A stretch of 64,000 bases of DNA from Warburgia ugandensis. Taxonomy: Eukaryota > Streptophyta > Magnoliopsida > Canellales > Canellaceae. The translations under genes and the position numbers were made by a program. This document shows positions 22,729-35,140 of the stretch, piece after piece. Under the pieces are notes generated by a model that had not been told where the DNA came from, made no database searches, and worked only from the letters and a program-made list of their open reading frames with translations. Location of the stretch: assembly GCA_035236585.1 (NCBI GenBank), contig CP141132.1:23519445-23583444 (forward strand), read 5' to 3'. Position 1 is the stretch's first letter; each line of letters starts with the position of its first letter.

Positions 22729-23728
22729 TGTGACGACCCGGGTTTTCTCATGCATTTTTAAATGAAAAATCTAAATTCCTAAGGTGGGATCCCTATTTGA
22801 AAAACAATGCATTGCAGCGGAAAAATCATTTATTTGAAAATCCAATTTGAAAACCCCGAGTGTCATTTGCTTTCACAACAACTAAGGTAGTTTTTGAACA
22901 GCTTTAGAAATCACAAATGCTTTTCCCTAGGTCTGTCCAGTCACAGCACACAGCCCAACTGTAACTAAGTGCAAACACATGTCCAAAGGGTTGAGAGTTT
23001 ACTTACATGTGTATTTGTTTCCTTTTGGATTCGCTTGCTCATAGCACTATCATAGATGTCCTCTTTTTGTGCGTGAAGCTGCCCTGAACCATGATATATA
23101 CTGACGTATCCTGTCCTTGAGTACTTACTGATGTCTGAAAAATGTTAAGGATTGGGTGAGTATATAATATACTCAGTAGGAGTCTATCACTATTAGTTTT
23201 ATAATGCATGCGATCCTTAAAAATCATATGCTCATAAAAACATATGCATGTTGTACAAATAATCACGTTTAATATCGATATTAAAAGCCACTGTCAAACC
23301 AAAATACTGACGACTTAAAGAAATATCATAATCCAAGTCGAAAGTATCATACATCATAATCATAAAAATATGTCATAACATCATGATATGCATCAGATGC
23401 TTCATGGAGTCCAACTCATGGATATCTATCATGGTATGGTCGACCAACCGTATATCATGCCAATGCAATGCACATAAATCCACGAAACCATAGGGTCCCA
23501 CTATGCCCACGACCTCACCGCAGTGTGGTCCCCGGGTACTTAGGGACACAGGATCATATACCTCCACGGGGCATATGACACTTCGACCCAGTGCCGTGAC
23601 ACTAGTGGTAGCCCCCTGTACCACATGCAGTCGAAGTAGAGACATGCCCTTTTTGGGCGTGGTACCCATCCACCTAATAGTGGTAGAGGCTGGGTGGCCA
23701 ACCCACACCCCTCGGCATAGCACCCAAC

Positions 23729-24583
23729 TGTGACGACCCGGGTTTTCTCATGCATTTTTTAACTAAAAAATCTAAATTCCTAAGGTGGGATCCCGATTTG
23801 AAAAACAATGCAATGCAGTGGAAAAATCTTTTATTTGGAATTCAGTTTGAAAACCCCGAGTGTCATTTGTTTTCACAACAACTAAGGTAGTTTTTGAATA
23901 GCTTTAGAAATCACAAATGCTTTTTCCCCAGGTCTACCCAGTCACCATGCACAGCCCAACTGTAACTAAGTACAAACACATGTCCAAAGGGTTGAGAGTT
24001 TACTCACATGTGTATTTGTTTCCTTTTGGATTCACTTGCTCATAGCACTAACATAGATGTCCTATTTTTGTGAGTGAAGCTGTCCTGAACCATGATATAT
24101 ACGGACGTATCTTGTCCTTGAGTACTTGCTGATGTCTGAAAAATGTTAAGGATTGGGTGAGTATATAATATACTCAGTAGGAGTCTACCACTATTAGTTT
24201 TATAATACATGCAATTTTTAAAATCATGTGCTCATAAAAACATATGCATGTTGTACGAATAATTATGTTCAATATCGATATTAAAAGCCACTGCCAAACC
24301 GAAATACTGACGAATTAAAGAAATATCATAATCCAAGTCGAAAGTATCATACATCATAATCATAAAAATATGTCATAACATCATGATATGCATCAGATGC
24401 TTCATGGAATCCAACTCATGGATATCTATCATAGTATGGTCGACCAACCGTATATCATGCCATATGCAATGCACATAAATCCATGAAACCATAGGGTCCC
24501 ACTATGCCCACGACCTCACCACCGTGTGGTCCCCGGGTACCTAGGGACACAGGATCATATACCTCCACGGGGCATATGACACT
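23729..24583 (-). repeat. internal second copy of the LTR end within B left LTR
   Basis: Starts again with TGTGACGACCCGGGTTTTCT and parallels 22729-23583 throughout, including its own hairpin. The copies part after CATATGACACTTC. The same arrangement is at 29980 in the other LTR. Confidence 0.85.
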
Positions 24584-24683
24584 TCTTCGTCGTAAATCAT
24601 GCAATTTATGAAATCGGTTGCAAAACATGCATACAATGCTAGTCTCGCATTCAAAGTCATAACCTTGCCTAGAATCCTGACAG

Positions 24684-24797
24684 CCTAGAAGCCTGCCAGC
24701 CTAGAAGCCTGTCATCTCTCTTTGGCCCGCCCTCATCGGCCCACCCTCATCGACCCGCCCTCATCGGCCCGCCCTCATCAGCCCGTCCTCATCAGCT
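24684..24797. repeat. minisatellites in B left LTR
   Basis: Two adjoining short arrays: about two units of a 15-bp CAGCCTAGAAGCCTG-type repeat, then about five units of a 14-bp GGCCCGCCCTCATC-type repeat. The right LTR has about four and four units. Confidence 0.8.
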
Positions 24798-26050
24798 AAG
24801 GCTACACCTATCATGCAGACAAGCAAAAACCTCTTTTCAAAACCAGTCCTCTTTGGGTTCCTCACAAATGCCTGGCCCTCGGCACTCCAGCGTCTTTTGG
24901 CAACCCTCAAGGACATGCAATCTTTGCAAGTACTTAAATCATGCAGTGTATGCAATTGTTTGCAAAACATGTATGTGCATAATATATATGCAATCTTTTA
25001 CGAAACATGTTTATGTACAAAACGTTTATCATATGCATGTTGAATCTAGTCATGCTAAACAAGTCATATAATTATAACATATGTTCTCAAAACAATAATA
25101 GATCTTTTAAAAGAATCTAATAGTGATAGAGCACCTACCTGACTAGGTCGCGTTAACCCCTTTGTCCTCGTACGCTCCTGAACATGGTTTGGGGACTCAA
25201 GGTTAGTTTAACCTATCTTTTATGGGTTTAGAGTAGTTGGGTCTCATTACTTAGGTATTAGGGGTCTATCCCTATGCCTATGGACGTCCCAAGGTCCTAA
25301 TTAGGCCTTGGTATTCTCAGTTTTCCAAAGTTCTAGTGGTCACGCGCCACCATCCTATTCTAAGGGTCATGCCCTCCTTTGATTGGGCCTTGATTAGGGA
25401 TTTTATGGTTTGGATGTGTCCGTATCATCGATACGGACACAACACCTTTTGCGGTGCCTCAATCGGAGCTCTAGATCTTAAGTTATAAGCGTTTTAATAT
25501 TGTATGTATATAGAATCTTAAAGACAAAAAAGGAGGAATGCTAGGGTGCTGCGCGTCTGCGACGTGCGCCCAGCATCCTTAAGTAACCAAAAAAATGACG
25601 CACGCTACGCGTCTGCGGCGCGTGCCTTAGCGGGCGCGTCTGCAGACGCGCGAGGCAACGCCTCCCATCTGTCCCTTTAGCGGGCGCGTCCTTGGACGCA
25701 CTCGTTTGGTTTTTCAAACAGGCGTCGACCTGGGACGTTCCTATTGGATCGTCCTGCCTGTTAGTGACCTGGGTCGTCCTCAGGTCACCCTGGTTCAACC
25801 CTATCGAACCAGTGCACCCTGGGGACTTCCCAGGGTCCTTTGTGGCGCTCCCAGGCTCCGTTTTGCATGGTTTTTCATGCAAAAACTTAGGGGAATTGAG
25901 CCTAAGACTATGGGTGAGATGGGTTTGGGGAGTTTTTGAGCATACCTGCTTCGTGGGTGGTTTTCTCTCCACATTTTCCCCTCTTGGTCACTGCTCTGCC
26001 ATGGGTTTTCTCCAAGGTTTTGGGCTGCCATTAGAGGCACCCAAGAGCTC

Positions 26051-26058
26051 TATTTATA
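26051..26058 (-). promoter_or_regulatory. TATA box of B left LTR
   Basis: TATAAATA in sense, with the same context (GCCCTATAAATAGAGCTC) as 32339-32346 in the other LTR. Confidence 0.65.
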
Positions 26059-26476
26059 GGGCTTTTACAGAGGGTTCTGGAGGGGTTCTAACCGCCTTTG
26101 AATGGCGGTGGGGAATCCTCTAGAATGGTGGTGGTTTCTTCTTGAAACACCGCCATTCCAGAAACCTCTAGGAGGTTGAAGACGACGGGGTGCCCGTATC
26201 AAAACGGGCACATGTGTTTTTCAGGTTAAGTCGTTTTTGTGAAATTTACAGTTTTGCCCTTGAACTTCAAAGGGCCATATCTTGCTCATTTTAACTCCGT
26301 TTTGGGTGATTTTGGTCTCATTGGATTCCTTTTTCCGAGACGCATCTAATGGAACCAATTTTAGAACCAAATTCCTGGGTTTAGTCAAGGAAACTAGTGA
26401 AATGACCAAAATTCCCTTATCTTTAAAACTAAACTTTTTATGGGCTTTTAATATTACAAAATTTGGGGTCATTACA

Positions 26477-26490
26477 TTATTACCCCCTTA
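26477..26490 (-). other. polypurine tract of element B
   Basis: Minus strand TAAGGGGGTAATAA directly before the LTR start TGTAATGACCCC. Just upstream is TTTCGAGGACAAAATT, the usual end-of-pol motif of plant chromoviruses. Confidence 0.8.
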
Positions 26491-26560
26491 AAATAATTTT
26501 GTCCTCGAAATTCCATAAATTATCTTCTAGGTATTTGTCTCTTTAGATGATGTCTTGGTG

Positions 26561-26696
26561 AATGCATTCCCCTCTAGGAATCAATTCTAGGTTCATCCTC
26601 AATTTATTATTTTCATTGTTCATCCTAGAATGCATTCCCCTCTAGGAATCAATTCTAGGTTCATCCTCAATTTATTATTTCCATTGTTCATCCTAT
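26561..26696. repeat. 68-bp tandem duplication in B interior
   Basis: 26561-26628 and 26629-26696 are the same 68-bp segment, beginning AATGCATTCCCCTCTAGGAA, and almost identical. A recent slippage-type duplication. Confidence 0.9.
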
Positions 26697-27884
26697 AAGG
26701 CCTCACCCATAAGGGCCTGTTTTCGCTGTGTACTCTGATGCAGTGCCATACTCTCATATGTGTCGATTTTTCAATACCGTTTCCTAGCGGTACTTCATTT
26801 ATCTTGAATTCCTTAGTTTCCTATACTTATCTTATCATGTATAAGATAGTCTCCTTGTAAGATCATGCTTCTTTGCTTATGCATATACTTCTTTCAAGAT
26901 CATATTATCTTATTTTTCCTATTTTGAATATCATAGGATAATCCTTTTCATCTAGTGATCTCTTTCATTATCCACAAGTCCAAAAAGTTACCTTCTTTCT
27001 ATTGTGTCTAACTTTGCTTCTTACCCTTGTCTCCAAGATACTTCAATAACTGATATGGTATCATGTGTTCTATAGCGAAACCCTTGATTAACTTTGAATT
27101 TCAAGCGTCATTTGTTTTCCATACGTGACTCAAGGTTATGAAATCATGAAAGCCAATTAGTACCATCTTCCATCATTAATACTACCTGAAGTCATCAAAT
27201 GCTTTTTATTCTTGAAGAGTTTATGCATACTCATGTCAAATATATCATGGTCCATTGTTTCTCTTCATGATGTGGCCTAATCAACTGGCCTTATACCCTC
27301 AAATGACTTAGCCTATCAAGTTCTCAAGTCTAAAGACTTATAACATCCTTCTCAGTCTATAACCTCAACTACTAACTCATAGATATTAACATACCTGATG
27401 AATTAGGGTGGGATGCCTCTATTTAGTTGACAACACTTAATGATGGTATTAAGATATTTGGTCTCCAATAATAAGACCTCAATTTGATTCTCAATGGTAG
27501 CCTTCCAGCTTAATTCCTTTATTTACTCATGTAGCGGCAAGGTAAGACATCACCAATATTTTCTTTTTATGGACTATATTCATTGGTGTTCTTCATAAGT
27601 TAATGGATCTGATAAGAATCTAATAATAATTGATATCAAACCATTTGTAGGATTTTAACTTTTAGTTGGTCACCATTCCTCTTTGAAAACTTTTGTGCAG
27701 CATAATGTCCTTTTATTCAATGCTCTATTCAAAGTCTTAAACCCCCATATGCTTCCTCTCTATTATACGTATCATTGCTAACTCAACTATTATTCCCTTG
27801 AGGTTGATTGGTTATCTTCAAGATGAAATATTTGTATGTGTCATCATAAGGTCATGATCTTCTAATATCGAATACTTATAGTTA

Positions 27885-27984
<100 letters not shown>

Positions 27985-28960
27985 TCAAAATCCTCATTTG
28001 GTCCACCTGGATCAATGTCTCTATATGCTTTGTTGCATATAATTGATACTTCATCTATTCCTTTATTTAGATATGATAAAGTGAATACCTGTCTTAAGAT
28101 TATTGAAATCCTCAATTGCCTATAGCCTCAATAAAATTCATACAATGGTATTGACGTTTTGATCATGCTATACTTTTCTTACAAGTTCTTGTTAGGATCA
28201 ATCTATAGATTTATTATCTCCAATATTATCGTCAAAAATCTTTTGATAACTTGGTCGAATTCATTTCCCTATCATATTCGTGTTATGTTTCTCTTAATCT
28301 CATAATATGTTACTTGATTTGCTCCATAATACTCAAGTGGTTATTATTCAATAGCATTTCACTCTTCATAAAACTCCAATTAAGGTATTGAGCTATACCT
28401 TTGTGATCTAGTATGAGTCACTGTTATCCCCTAGTATCATCTTGCATTCTCATCGCTCTTATTATTATCAAAATCATGTCAAAGTCTGTCTTTTAAATCC
28501 CTTATCATACTCATCTCATATCCCTTGATACTCTTTATGATGGAAAGATATCCACCTAGGTTCTTCAATTTTCTCACCTTTGATGAGATTACTTTATTGC
28601 AGATCAACTTTATCTTCTAACAAGTCCTTTAATCATCTTCATTCATTCATTTTCATCATCCATATATGAGTTTTCATATTTGTACCTTACAATAATCCTT
28701 ATATGAGGTTTCATCTTTGCATCACTGCACAATAATTCTTTTTTCCTATAATTTTGATAGGATTCAAGCAATCCAATATCTAAGTATTTGCTAGGACTAT
28801 CTCCTTTTTCACCTATGTGTTTATGGTGAAATGTCTTGAGTCATTATAATCCTCGAATAGAAGTAGTCATCTCTACTACTCCTATTTATACTACTTATCC
28901 TTGATTTTCTTTATTGTCTATGACCCTTGGACATGCTGGATTGGCCGTGAAAGGATAAAA

Positions 28961-28977
28961 CCTGGGCTCTAATACCA
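28961..28977 (-). other. primer-binding site of element B (initiator-Met tRNA type)
   Basis: Minus strand TGGTATTAGAGCCCAGG, two bases inside the LTR. It is one transition away from the TGGTATCAGAGC start used by many plant elements primed by initiator methionine tRNA. Confidence 0.8.
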
Positions 28978-29979
28978 ACTGTGATGACCCGGGTTTTCTC
29001 ATGCATTTTTAAATGAAAAATCTAAATTCCTAAGGTGGGATCCCTATTTGAAAAACAATGCAATGCAGCGGAAAATCTTTTATTTGAAAATCCAATTTGA
29101 AAACCCCAAGTGTCATTTGCTTTCACAACAACTAAGGTAGTTTTTGAAAAGCTTTAGAAATCACAAATGCTTTTCCCCAGGTCTGTCCAGTCACAACACA
29201 CAGCCCAACTGTAACTAAGTACAAACACATGTCCAAAGGGTTGAGAGTTTACTTACATGTGTATTTGTTTCCTTTTGGATTCACTTGCTCATAGCACTAT
29301 CATAGATGTCCTCTTTTTGTGAGTGAAGCTGCCCTGAACCATGATATATACGGACGTATCCTGTCCTTGAGTACTTACTGATGTCTGAAAAATGTTAAGG
29401 ATTGGGTGAGTATATAATATACTCAGTAGGAGTCTATCACTATTAGTTTTATAATGCATGCGATCTTTAAAAATCATATGCTCATAAAAACATATGCATG
29501 TTGTACGAATAATCACGTTTAATATCAATATTAAAAGCCACTGTCAAACTGCAATACTAACGACTTAAAGAAATATCATAATCCAAGTCGAAAGTATCAT
29601 ACATCATAATCATAAAAATATGTCATAACATCATGATATGCATCAGATGCTTCATGGAGTCCAACTCATGGATATCTATCATGGTATGGTCGACCAACCG
29701 TATATCATGCCATATGCAATGCACATAAATCCACGAAACCATAGGGTCCCACTATGCCCACGACATCACCGCCGTGTGGTCCCTGGGTACCTAGGGACAC
29801 AGGATCATATACCTCCACGGGGCATATGACACTTCGACCCAGTGCTGTGACACCAGTGGTAGCCCCCTGTACCACATGCAGTCGAAGCAGAGGCATGCCC
29901 TTTTTGGGCGTGGTACCCATCCACCTAATAGTGGTAGAGGCTGGGTGGCCAACCCACACCCCTCGGCATAGCACCCAAC

Positions 29980-30838
29980 TGTGACGACCCGGGTTTTCTT
30001 ATGCATTTTTTAACTGAAAAATCTAAATTCCTAAGGTGGGATCCCGATTTGAAAAACAATGCAATGCAGCGGAAAAATCTTTTATTTGGAATTCAGTTTG
30101 AAAACCCCGAGTGTCATTTGTTTTCACAACAACTAAGGTAGTTTTTGAACAGCTATAGAAATCACAAATGCTTTTTCCCCAGGTCAATCCAGTCACAATG
30201 CACAGCCCAACTGTAACTAAGTACAAACACATGTCCAAAGGGTTGAGAGTTTACTCACATGTGTATTTGTTTCCTTTTGTATTCACTTGCTCATAGCACT
30301 AACATAGATGTCCTCTTTTTGTGAGTGAAGCTGTCCTGAACCATGATATATACGGACGTATCCTGTCCTTGAGTACTTGCTGATGTCTGAAAAATGTTAA
30401 GGATTGGGTGAGTATATAATATACTCAGTAGGAGTCTATCACTATTAGTTTTATAATACATGCGATCTTTAAAATCATGTGCTCATAAAAACATATGCAT
30501 GTTGTACGAATAATCACGTTCAGTGTCGATATTAAAAGCCACTGCCAAACCGAAATACTGACGATGTAAAGAAATATCATAATCCCAGTCAAAAGTATCA
30601 TACATCATAATCATAAAAATATGTCATAACATCATGATATGCATCAGATGCTTCATGGAATCCAACTCATGGATATCTATCATGGTATGTTCGACCAACC
30701 GTATATCATGCCATATGCAATGCACATAAATCCACAAAACCATAGGGTCCCACTATGCCCACGACCTCACCACCGTGTGGTCCCCGGGTACCTAGGGACA
30801 CAGGATCATATACCTCCACGGGGCATATGACACTTCTT
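29980..30838 (-). repeat. internal second copy of the LTR end within B right LTR
   Basis: Begins TGTGACGACCCGGGTTTTCT exactly 1000 bp after the LTR start, as in the left LTR. Confidence 0.85.
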
Positions 30839-30926
30839 CGTCGTAAATCATGCAATTTATGAAATCGGTTGCAAAACATGCATACAATGCTAGTCTCGCA
30901 TTCAAAGTCATAACCTTGCCTAGAAT

Positions 30927-31066
30927 CCTGACAGCCTAAAAGCCAGCCAGCCTAAAAGCCTGCCAGTCTAAAAGCCTGCCAGCCTAGAAGCCTATCAGCT
31001 CTCTTTGGCCCGCCCTCATCGACCCGCCCTCATCGGCCCGCCCTCATCAGCCCGTCCTCATTGGCT
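30927..31066. repeat. minisatellites in B right LTR
   Basis: About four 15-bp CAGCCTAAAAGCCTG-type units, then about four 14-bp GGCCCGCCCTCATC-type units. Unit numbers differ from the left LTR. Confidence 0.8.
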
Positions 31067-32338
31067 AAGGCTACACTTATCATGCAGACAAGCAAAAACC
31101 TCTTTTCAAAACCAGTCCTCTTTGGGTTCCTCACAACTGCCTGGCCCTCGGCACTCCAACGTCTTTTGGCAACCCTCAAGGACATGCAATCTTTGCAAGT
31201 ACTTAAATCATGCAGTGTATGCAATTGTTTGCAAAACATGTATGTGCATAATATATATGCAATCTTTTACGAAACATGTTTATGTACAAAACGTTTATCA
31301 TATGCATGTTGAATCTAGTCATGCTAAACAAGTCATATAATTATAACATATGTTCTCAAAACAATAATAGATCTTTTAAAAGAATCTAATAGTGATAGAG
31401 CACCTACCTGACTAGGTCGCATTAACCCCTTTGTCCTCGTACGCTCCTGAACATGGTTTGGGGACTCAAGGTTAGTTTAACCTATCTTTTATGGGTTTAG
31501 AGTAGTTGGGTCTCATTACTTAGGCATTAGGGGTCTATCCCTATGCCTATGGGTGTCCCAAGGTCCTAATTAGGCCTTGGTATTCTCAGTTTTCCAAAGT
31601 TCTAGTGGTCACGTGCCACCATCCTATTCTAAGGGTCATGCCCTCCTTTGATTGTGCCTTGATTAGGGATTTTATGGTTTGGATGTGTCCGCGTCGTCGA
31701 TACGGACACAATTCCTTTTGCGGCACCTCAATCGGAGCTCTAGATCTTAAGTTATAAGCGTTTTAATATTGTATGTACATAGAGTCTTAAAGACAAAAAA
31801 GGAGGAATGCTAGGGCGCTGTGCGTCTGCGACTTGCGCCCAGCATCCTTAAGTAACCAAAAAAACGACGCACACTAGCGCACTGCGCGTCTGTGGCGCAC
31901 GCCTCAGGGGGCGTGTCTACAGACGTGCGAGGCAACGCCGCCCGTCTGTCCCTTTAGCGGGCGCATCCCTGGACGCGCCCGTTTGGTTTTTCAAACAGGC
32001 GTCGACCTGCATTGACGTGGGACGTTCCTATTGGATTGTCCCGCCTGTTAGTGACCTGGGTCATCCTCAGGTCACCCTGGTTTGACCCTGTCGAACCAGT
32101 GCGGCCCTGGGGACGTCCCAGGGTCCTTTGTGGCACTCCCAAGCTTCGTTTTGCATGGTTTTTCATGCAAAAACTTAGGGGAATTGAGCCTAAGACTATG
32201 GGTGAGATGGGTTTGGGGAGTTTTTGAGCATACCTGCTTCGTGGGTGGTTTTCTCTCCACGTTTTCCCCTCTTGGTCACTGCTCCACCGTGGGTTTTCTC
32301 CAAGATTTTGGGCTGCCATTAGAGGCACCCAAGAGCTC

Positions 32339-32346
32339 TATTTATA
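32339..32346 (-). promoter_or_regulatory. TATA box of B right LTR
   Basis: TATAAATA in sense. In the 5' LTR this would drive transcription of the element. Confidence 0.65.
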
Positions 32347-32764
32347 GAGCTTTTACAGAGGGTTCTGGAGGGGTTCGAACCGCCTTTGAATGGCGGTGGG
32401 GAATCCTCTAGAATGGCGGTGGTTTCTTCTTGAAACACCGCCGTTCCAGAAACCTCTAGGAGGTTGAAGACGACGGGGTGCCTCTATCAAAACGGGCACC
32501 TGTGTTTTTCAGGTTAAGTCTTTTTTGTGAAATTTACAATTTTGCCCCTGAACTTCAAAGGGCCATAAGTTGCTCATTTTAACTCCGTTTTGGGTGATTT
32601 TGGTCTCGTTGGATTCCTTTTTCCAAGATGCAACTAATGGTACCACTTTTAGAACCAAATTCCTGGGTTTAGTCAAGGAGACTAGTGAAATGACCAAAAT
32701 GCCCTTATATTTAAAACTAAACTTTTTATGGGCTTTTAATATTACAAAATTTGGGGTCATTACA

Positions 32765-32769
32765 ATAGG
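32765..32769. repeat. target-site duplication ATAGG, right of B
   Basis: Exact match to 22724-22728, directly after the terminal ATTACA of B. Confidence 0.9.
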
Positions 32770-33173
32770 GGAAAGAAGGCGGTGCCCCTCAATGGCGATG
32801 CCCCTCAATGGCGGTGCGGCCATTTCCCTGGTGTTTTCTGGAGAATTCGTGAAAGGAGGGTTTTTTGGAGAAATCTGGAGGTGGAAGACGACAGGGGGTG
32901 CCGTTATCAAAACAGCCCCCTGCGTTTTTCATTTTTTTGTTTCTCTGTTTAAATTCCAAAATTGCCCCTGATCTTTAAACGGCCGTAACTTCTTCATACA
33001 AACTCCGTTTTGGGTGATTTTTAAGGCGTTGGATTCCAGTTTTTGAGTAGAATCTAATGGTGCCAAGTTTCCTCACAAATTCTTTTGTTTACTATTTTAA
33101 ATAAAGTGAAACATTTAACACAATTCATGTTCTATAGACTATCCTAAATAGCATAAATTGCTCGTGCGTTACA

Positions 33174-33178
33174 ATGTA
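33174..33178. repeat. target-site duplication ATGTA, right of A3
   Basis: Directly follows the terminal GCGTTACA of A3 and matches 20418-20422. Confidence 0.75.
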
Positions 33179-34636
33179 CCTTTGGATAGAAAGATGACAT
33201 TATACATATGATTTGATAGATATACATTGATCAAGACTATGGCAGACTTTAAGGAGTAAGAATACCTTATTGACGTGGGAGGATTTTATGAATGCATCTA
33301 TATGAAAGATACATGTTGACATGTATAATGCAAATACCTTGTGCTAAATCCTTATGATCCAACCGAATAATGAGAAAATAGATATGAAATGGTTACATGT
33401 AGAGTTGAAGAAAACCCTAAGTGAATAGGGAAGTAGAAGATATTCTAGCCCTAGATAAACAGACATATTGTCTGATACGTATAAGAAATATTTTACATAT
33501 GAGAATGGAGGCTTGTTGTTTTGTTTTAAACAGGCGTAGGCCTATGAATGCTATGCTAGGCGAGTTATGAGGGTTTGGCCACCTGCTCTCTGAAATTTTT
33601 TTATGATGAATTCCATGCCTAAGAAAGGCAGAAAGTCAGGTGGGGCAATTATGGGAAGGCTGCCATTGTGATAACTATGGTCCCCCCATACAGACATGGA
33701 TTTTACATTTCCACTGAATATGGTATGAGTAGATTATTGAGCAGTTATTCGGGTGCGCTGTACGGATTAGACTGCAAGCATGGTAGTCCTTTGATTTATT
33801 TTGCATTATGATGCATATGAGATAGGCATAGTGAGATGCCTTATATATGGCATAATGAAATGCCAAGTAATTGTATATTACCAATATTCTCAGGAAAAAA
33901 GGGAATTCATAGTATAATAACTAGCTAATATACTGATCTCTTACTACTGAAAGAGTTAACCAACTTAGTTGGGAATGAGAAATGAATATTTTCACTATTT
34001 TGATGAATTTGTTCATATATATTATGTATAAGGATGTACATAAATGATAAAAGAAAGGTTATAGAAATGAGATTGATCCATGATCATGTTTATGATAGAA
34101 ATGAATAATGGGATTAATGAGTATTAGGATGATAATGTCAAATTATGTTACTTCTTCAATCCCCTACCAAGCATAACTTGCTGAGATATTGTACATGTTT
34201 GAATGTTTACAATATCTAAGATACAGATAAGGAGAGTTAGGAGCTCAAGACTTGAAAGACTTGAAAGAATAATCAATCAGGGTATATCCATTGAAGACAT
34301 GTATTTTATTTGAGAGCATTATATGTATTGAGAATTTTTATTTTATGTGAGCCTTGAAATTTGGATTATGTAATATGTACAAGTATTGTAATGATACTAG
34401 TCTATACTATCAACCACTGGATGGACCCTGAAGTTTAATAAAAGTTGATTACTTCAATAGAATTTTATCTTGTTCAAAACTATACTTATGCTATGAAGTG
34501 ATGACTTAGGTTTTACAAAACAAGTTCTAAAGAAAAGAATTTCTGCTGCTTTGTTTTGTTAAATTTTTTTACTACTAAGGGCCCTGTCTTTGGAAAATGT
34601 ATTGCAAAATGTGTTATAAAAACCCGGGTCATCACA
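33179..34636 (+). mobile_element. D 3' LTR, right piece
   Basis: Completes the D LTR, ending AACCCGGGTCATCACA at 34636. It matches the left part of D2 in reverse complement (about 40031-41500), including CCCCTACCAAGCATA and the hairpin at 34181. Confidence 0.8.
34181..34220 (+). other. hairpin in LTR D
   Basis: Arms based on GAGATATTGTA and TACAATATCT around a short loop, 416 bp before the LTR 3' end. The D2 counterpart at 40425-40464 pairs perfectly over 15 bp. Confidence 0.7.
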
Positions 34637-35126
34637 TTAGATTTCCTTTTTAGACTAAGAAACTTCATTAATGACTCTAATTCTCATGCAAAGGTGGTGG
34701 AGTTGCACGACTTTTTACATGGACCTTTTTAGTCACCTTTGATACTTCCAATTGTTTCCTTGAACTTTATTAGCTTGCCCTAAGATCATCTTGAACCTTG
34801 ATTTAGTTTTGAAATGTTGAAATTTAGGTCTTTGACCTTCTTTTGATCTTGATCTTCAAATCTTATTTTACTTGACCTTGCTCATTGGGTCATCTTCTCA
34901 ACACCTATAAAAGAGTAAAAAACCTAAATAAATCCTAGAAAATTATGATTATTCACACACTTACTCTGGATTAGCTCCTAAACCAGCTAAATATCAAACT
35001 TTTAAATTATTAGGTCAAAAATACATGTATTATAAAATTCCTAAAAAACCTAGAATTAACACTATAATTTATGACATGTGGACTACTAATTAGCTACATT
35101 TTGTACAAAATTAAACACTTATCACA
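34637..35126 (-). mobile_element. E 3' LTR, right piece
   Basis: Continues the left piece (14897-16972) beyond D. It parallels 49836-50315 and ends with the shared TTAAAYACTTATCACA. Confidence 0.8.
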
Positions 35127-35140
35127 CCCTAACTAGCATT
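35127..35140 (-). other. polypurine tract region of element E
   Basis: Minus strand AATGCTAGTTAGGG directly before the LTR start TGTGATAAG, preceded by GGCCTAGCAA. This is the layout of Athila-type 3' ends. Confidence 0.6.

Larger units (their letters stand above)
22729..26476 (-). mobile_element. B left LTR (3' LTR in sense)
   Basis: On the plus strand it runs from TGTGACGACCCGGGTTTTCT to GGGGTCATTACA. It is composite: its outer 1000 bp (22729-23728) is followed by a second copy of the same end (23729 to about 24583). A minisatellite lies at 24684-24797 and a minus-strand TATA box at 26051-26058. Confidence 0.85.
28980..32764 (-). mobile_element. B right LTR (5' LTR in sense)
   Basis: The partner of 22729-26476 with the same composite structure: end copy one at 28980-29979, end copy two from 29980 to about 30838. 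Minisatellites lie at 30927-31066 and a minus-strand TATA box at 32339-32346. Net 37 bp longer than the left LTR, partly through minisatellite copy number. Confidence 0.85.

Noticed and set aside
25541-26123. 143-residue frames on both strands in the B LTR (and their counterparts near 31954-32411)
   Set aside because: Both strands are open over the same GC-rich stretch, with no domain; they overlap the TATA/R region of the LTR.
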